A stretch of 64,000 nt of DNA from Cupriavidus consociatus. Its GTDB lineage: Bacteria > Pseudomonadota > Gammaproteobacteria > Burkholderiales > Burkholderiaceae. Where the stretch lies: the NCBI RefSeq assembly GCF_017814975.1, contig NZ_JAGIQA010000001.1, forward strand, positions 248,001 to 312,000. The letters are read 5' to 3'. Of this stretch, positions 61,050 to 64,000 are shown piece by piece. The notes beneath the pieces were generated by a model. The model was not told the origin of the DNA. It searched no databases and saw only the letters and a program-made list of their open reading frames with translations. The number at the start of each line of letters is the position of its first letter. The stretch's first letter is position 1. The translations under genes and the position numbers were made by a program.

Positions 61050-62441
61050 ATGAACGCGCCCGTCGCCGACCCCCAACTCGACAACCTCAAGGTCCCGCCG
61101 CATTCCATCGAAGCCGAGCAATCGGTGCTCGGTGGCCTGCTGCTGGACAATGCCGCCTGGGACCGCATTGCGGACTTCCTTTCGGAGGCGGACTTCTACC
61201 GCTTCGACCACCGGATGATCTTCCAGAGCATCGCCCGGTTGATCTCGGCCACCAAGCCGGCCGACGTGATCACGGTCTACGAAATGCTGCAGGTTGCGGG
61301 CAAGGCCGAGGAAGTTGGCGGGCTGGCGTACCTCAATTCGCTGGCACAGAACACACCCAGCGCGGCCAATATCCGCCGCTACGCGGAGATCGTGCGCGAG
61401 CGTGCGGTGCTGCGCAAGCTGGTCACCGTGGCCGACGACATCGCTTCGGCCGCCTTTGCGCCCAAGGGGCGAGAAGTCCGCGAGCTGCTGGACGAAGCTG
61501 AATCCAAGGTCTTTGCGATCGCCGAGGAAGGCGCGCGCGGCCAGGCTGGGTTCCAGGAAATCCAGCCGCTGCTGACGCAGGTGGTGGAGCGCATCGACGA
61601 GCTTTACCATCGCGACAGCACCAGCGACGTGACCGGCGTGCCCACGGGCTTCGTGGACCTGGATCGGATGACCAGCGGCATGCAGGGCGGCGACCTGATC
61701 ATCGTGGCCGGCCGCCCGTCGATGGGTAAGACCGCGTTCTCGCTGAACATCGGCGAGCATGTGGCGGTGGAGCAGGGCCTGCCGGTGGCGGTGTTCTCGA
61801 TGGAAATGGCGGGCACGCAGCTGGCCATGCGTATGCTGGGCTCGGTTGGCCGGCTGGACCAGCACCGGTTGCGTACCGGCCGCCTGCTGGACGAAGACTG
61901 GCCGCGTCTGACGCATGCCATCCAGCGCATGAACGATGCGCAGTTGTTCATCGACGAAACCCCCGCGCTGAACCCGATGGAACTGCGGGCGCGCTCGCGC
62001 CGGCTGGCGCGCCAGTGCGGGCAGCTTGGCCTGATCATCATCGACTACCTGCAGCTGATGTCCGGCTCCGGCGGCGGCGAGAACCGTGCGACCGAAATTT
62101 CGGAGATTTCCCGTTCTCTGAAGGGGCTGGCCAAGGAACTCAACTGCCCGGTGATCGCGCTGTCGCAGCTGAACCGAAGCCTGGAACAGCGCCCCAACAA
62201 ACGTCCGGTGATGTCCGACCTGCGCGAATCCGGCGCTATCGAACAGGATGCCGACGTGATCCTGTTCATCTATCGCGACGAGGTCTACAACCCCGATTCG
62301 CAGGACAAGGGCACCTCCGAAATCATTATCGGCAAGCAGCGTAACGGTCCGATCGGCACGGTGCGGCTGACTTTCCTGGGCCAGTTCACCAAGTTCGACA
62401 ACTTCACTGGCGGCCCGGCGTTCTTCGACAACGATACCTGA
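61050..62441 (+). CDS. dnaB: replicative DNA helicase DnaB
   Basis: 463 residues. The N-terminal domain (HSIEAEQSVLGGLLLDNAAWD) is followed by a RecA-fold core with Walker A GRPSMGKTAF, Walker B LIIIDYLQLMSG, and the DnaB signature SDLRESGAIEQDAD. It is a hexameric ring that unwinds the fork. No intein is seen. The ATG lacks a ribosome-binding site and lies just behind a -10 element. Confidence 0.98.
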   Translation: MNAPVADPQLDNLKVPPHSIEAEQSVLGGLLLDNAAWDRIADFLSEADFYRFDHRMIFQSIARLISATKPADVITVYEMLQVAGKAEEVGGLAYLNSLAQNTPSAANIRRYAEIVRERAVLRKLVTVADDIASAAFAPKGREVRELLDEAESKVFAIAEEGARGQAGFQEIQPLLTQVVERIDELYHRDSTSDVTGVPTGFVDLDRMTSGMQGGDLIIVAGRPSMGKTAFSLNIGEHVAVEQGLPVAVFSMEMAGTQLAMRMLGSVGRLDQHRLRTGRLLDEDWPRLTHAIQRMNDAQLFIDETPALNPMELRARSRRLARQCGQLGLIIIDYLQLMSGSGGGENRATEISEISRSLKGLAKELNCPVIALSQLNRSLEQRPNKRPVMSDLRESGAIEQDADVILFIYRDEVYNPDSQDKGTSEIIIGKQRNGPIGTVRLTFLGQFTKFDNFTGGPAFFDNDT

Positions 62442-62541
62442 CGAAGTCAAGCCTGCCTGCGGGATCGCGCCGAGGGCCGTCTCGTTTGTGCCAAATCGGC
62501 GGGCAATGTCCGCGTAACCCTGTAAAATATTGCGCTTTGAT

Positions 62542-62566
62542 GACAGCCGCCCACCCGGCGGCTGTC
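62542..62566 (+). terminator. hairpin between dnaB and the DUF47 gene
   Basis: Arms GACAGCCGCC (62542-62551) and GGCGGCTGTC (62557-62566) with a 5-base loop, followed only by TTGCTT. It may end dnaB transcripts, or lie in the leader of the downstream phosphate genes since a -10-like TAAAAT is found just before it (about 62523-62528). Confidence 0.5.
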
Positions 62567-62633
62567 TTGCTTCGCGTTCAATCCATCTGCAACACATCAG
62601 CAGCGCCACACGCGCCGCCTTAAGGAACATTCC

Positions 62634-63260
62634 ATGTTCGGCCGATTCATGCCCACCGAGGGCAAGTTCTTCGAATATTTCAACCAGCACGCCGACTGCG
62701 CGGTGACCGCCGCCCATGAGCTCCAGGCCCTGGTCAACGACCTGCCCAATGCCGAGGCGCATGCCCGCCGCGTCCAGGCCACCGAGAAGAAGGCCGACCG
62801 GATCACGCACGACACCATCGACCTGCTGCACAAGACCTTCATCACGCCGCTGGACCGCGATGAGATCCACAAGCTCATCACGACCATGGACGATATCCTG
62901 GACCTGATGGAAGACGTGGCCGAGACCATCTCGCTGTACGACGTGACCAACCTGACCGAAGAGGCGTTGCGCCTGGCCGCGATCTGCGTGCAGTGCTGCG
63001 ACCAGGTCAAGATCGCCGTGGGCCTGCTCGAGGACATGGGGAACGCCAGCACCATCCTGAAGACCGCCCAGCAGATCGACCAGCTCGAGTCCGAGGCCGA
63101 CCGCGTGATGCGCTCGGCGATGTCGAAGCTGTTCCGCGACGAGACCGACGTGAAGCGCCTGATCAAGCTGAAGGCCATCTACGAACAGCTCGAGACGATC
63201 ACCGATAAGTGCGAGGACGTCGCCAACATCATCGAAGGCATCGTCCTGGAAAACGCCTGA
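62634..63260 (+). CDS. DUF47 family PhoU-like regulator of phosphate transport
   Basis: 208 residues, all helical, beginning MFGRFMPTEGKFFEYFNQHADC, with EKKADRITHDTIDLLHKTFITPLDRDEIHKL, the TIGR00153/DUF47 pattern. These proteins regulate or assist Pit phosphate transporters, and a pit gene follows 13 bases later. Confidence 0.93.
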   Translation: MFGRFMPTEGKFFEYFNQHADCAVTAAHELQALVNDLPNAEAHARRVQATEKKADRITHDTIDLLHKTFITPLDRDEIHKLITTMDDILDLMEDVAETISLYDVTNLTEEALRLAAICVQCCDQVKIAVGLLEDMGNASTILKTAQQIDQLESEADRVMRSAMSKLFRDETDVKRLIKLKAIYEQLETITDKCEDVANIIEGIVLENA

Positions 63261-63273
63261 GGCGGCAATCGGC

Positions 63274-64000
63274 ATGCAGACCATTCAAATGAGCCTGTGG
63301 GTGATTGCCCTGCTGGTGGCGCTCGCGCTGCTGTTCGACTTCATGAACGGCTTCCACGACGCGGCCAACTCGATCGCCACGGTGGTATCCACGGGCGTGC
63401 TCAAGCCGCATCATGCGGTGGCGATGGCGGCGATGTGCAACGTTGTCGCGATCTTCGTCTTTCACCTGAAGGTGGCGGCCACCGTAGGCACCGGCACCAT
63501 CGATGTCGGGATCGTCGACCACTACGTCATCTTCGGCGCCCTGGTCGGGGCGATCGCCTGGAACGTCATCACCTGGTACTACGGCATCCCGTCGTCGTCG
63601 TCGCATGCACTGATCGGCGGGCTGGTGGGCGCGGCGGTGGCCAAGGCCGGCACCGGTGCGCTGGTTGGCAGCGGCCTGCTGAAGACGGTGGCCTTTATCC
63701 TGATCTCGCCGTTCCTGGGTTTCCTGCTCGGCTCGATCATGATGGTGATGGTGGGCTGGACCTTCTTCCGCACGCCGCCGTCGCGTGTAGACCGCTGGTT
63801 CCGGCGGCTGCAACTGGTGTCGGCCTCGCTGTACAGCCTGGGCCATGGCGGCAATGACGCGCAGAAGACCATCGGCATCATCTGGATGCTGCTGATCGCC
63901 AGTGGCCACGTGATGGCTGGCGGCCAGCCGCCGACGTGGGTGATCGTGAGCTGCTATGTGGCCATCGGCATGGGCACGCTGTTCGGCGGCTGGCGCATCG
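63274..64000 (+). CDS. inorganic phosphate transporter, PiT family (3' end outside window)
   Basis: The first 242 residues are present. MQTIQMSLWVIALLVALALLFDFMNGFHDAANSIATVVSTG is the PiT opening with the GFHDAANSIAT signature, later repeated as LGHGGNDAQKTIGII. About seven membrane segments are visible before the window ends. It takes up metal-phosphate with protons and is coupled to the DUF47 gene. Confidence 0.95.
   Translation, partial: MQTIQMSLWVIALLVALALLFDFMNGFHDAANSIATVVSTGVLKPHHAVAMAAMCNVVAIFVFHLKVAATVGTGTIDVGIVDHYVIFGALVGAIAWNVITWYYGIPSSSSHALIGGLVGAAVAKAGTGALVGSGLLKTVAFILISPFLGFLLGSIMMVMVGWTFFRTPPSRVDRWFRRLQLVSASLYSLGHGGNDAQKTIGIIWMLLIASGHVMAGGQPPTWVIVSCYVAIGMGTLFGGWRI

Noticed and set aside
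1..64000. CRISPR arrays, tRNA or rRNA genes, insertion sequences
   Set aside because: I saw no regularly spaced repeats, cloverleaf-like sequences or transposase motifs while reading both strands; this was done by eye, so short elements could be missed.

Overview
The window is GC-rich, gene-dense DNA that looks like a chromosome of a beta-proteobacterium of the Burkholderiaceae, most likely Cupriavidus or a close Ralstonia relative. The reasons are the abundance of Bug-type (tripartite tricarboxylate) solute receptors, Gram-negative porins of the Burkholderiales type, a polyhydroxybutyrate depolymerase next to a phasin-like gene, and the right-hand core block rpsF-priB-rpsR-rplI-dnaB followed by DUF47-pit. 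The genus is inferred from gene content and was not confirmed by a search. I see no rRNA, tRNA, insertion sequence, prophage or CRISPR array.

Layout. 1-5329: end of an unknown gene, a bidirectional terminator, then an amidase and Bug receptor divergent from a LysR regulator, with a FAD oxidoreductase downstream; the same palindromic LysR-type operator lies on both sides of the regulator gene. 5412-12493: phasin-like gene and PHB depolymerase, an MFS exporter, a PuuE-like deacetylase with a GNAT acetyltransferase, a flavin disulfide oxidoreductase and a small protein. 12529-21557: a catabolic island with an SDR dehydrogenase (non-canonical start), a TauD-like dioxygenase, two beta-keto-acid cleavage enzymes, a Bug receptor, an MDR reductase, an AraC regulator, a porin and a small serine hydrolase. 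Matching 21-bp-period direct repeats sit upstream of the dioxygenase and between araC and the porin, so the AraC protein probably controls the whole island. 21685-28641: GST, small hypotheticals, and a LysR-MFS-FAD dehydrogenase unit.

28797-35530 holds a two-gene module with overlapping stop and start codons: a soluble M48-like metallopeptidase and an 1839-residue protein that joins a degenerate protein-kinase lobe, DUF4011, an SF1 helicase, a degenerate restriction-endonuclease fold and a WGR domain. It is my best candidate for an undescribed, possibly defensive, system. 35842-42819 looks like a low-oxygen or stress block: zinc-ribbon protein, phosphoribosyltransferase/hydrolase fusion, universal stress protein, alanine dehydrogenase with an FNR-like site, a small repetitive secreted protein, and a MASE1 kinase with its NarL-type regulator.

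43457-46364 encodes an exported HAL/PAL-fold protein that lacks the MIO-forming Ala-Ser-Gly, followed by a porin. 46453-52075 has a PhnDCEE-type importer co-oriented with senB, and senA divergent from senB with overlapping start codons: a selenoneine biosynthesis locus without a local senC. 52139-56436 is an ABC/FtsX/AttH-type export module. From 56594 on come a lipoprotein, a small gene behind lexA, lexA with two SOS boxes, an asparaginase, the ribosomal/replication operon, a possibly leaderless dnaB, and a phosphate transport pair that runs off the window.
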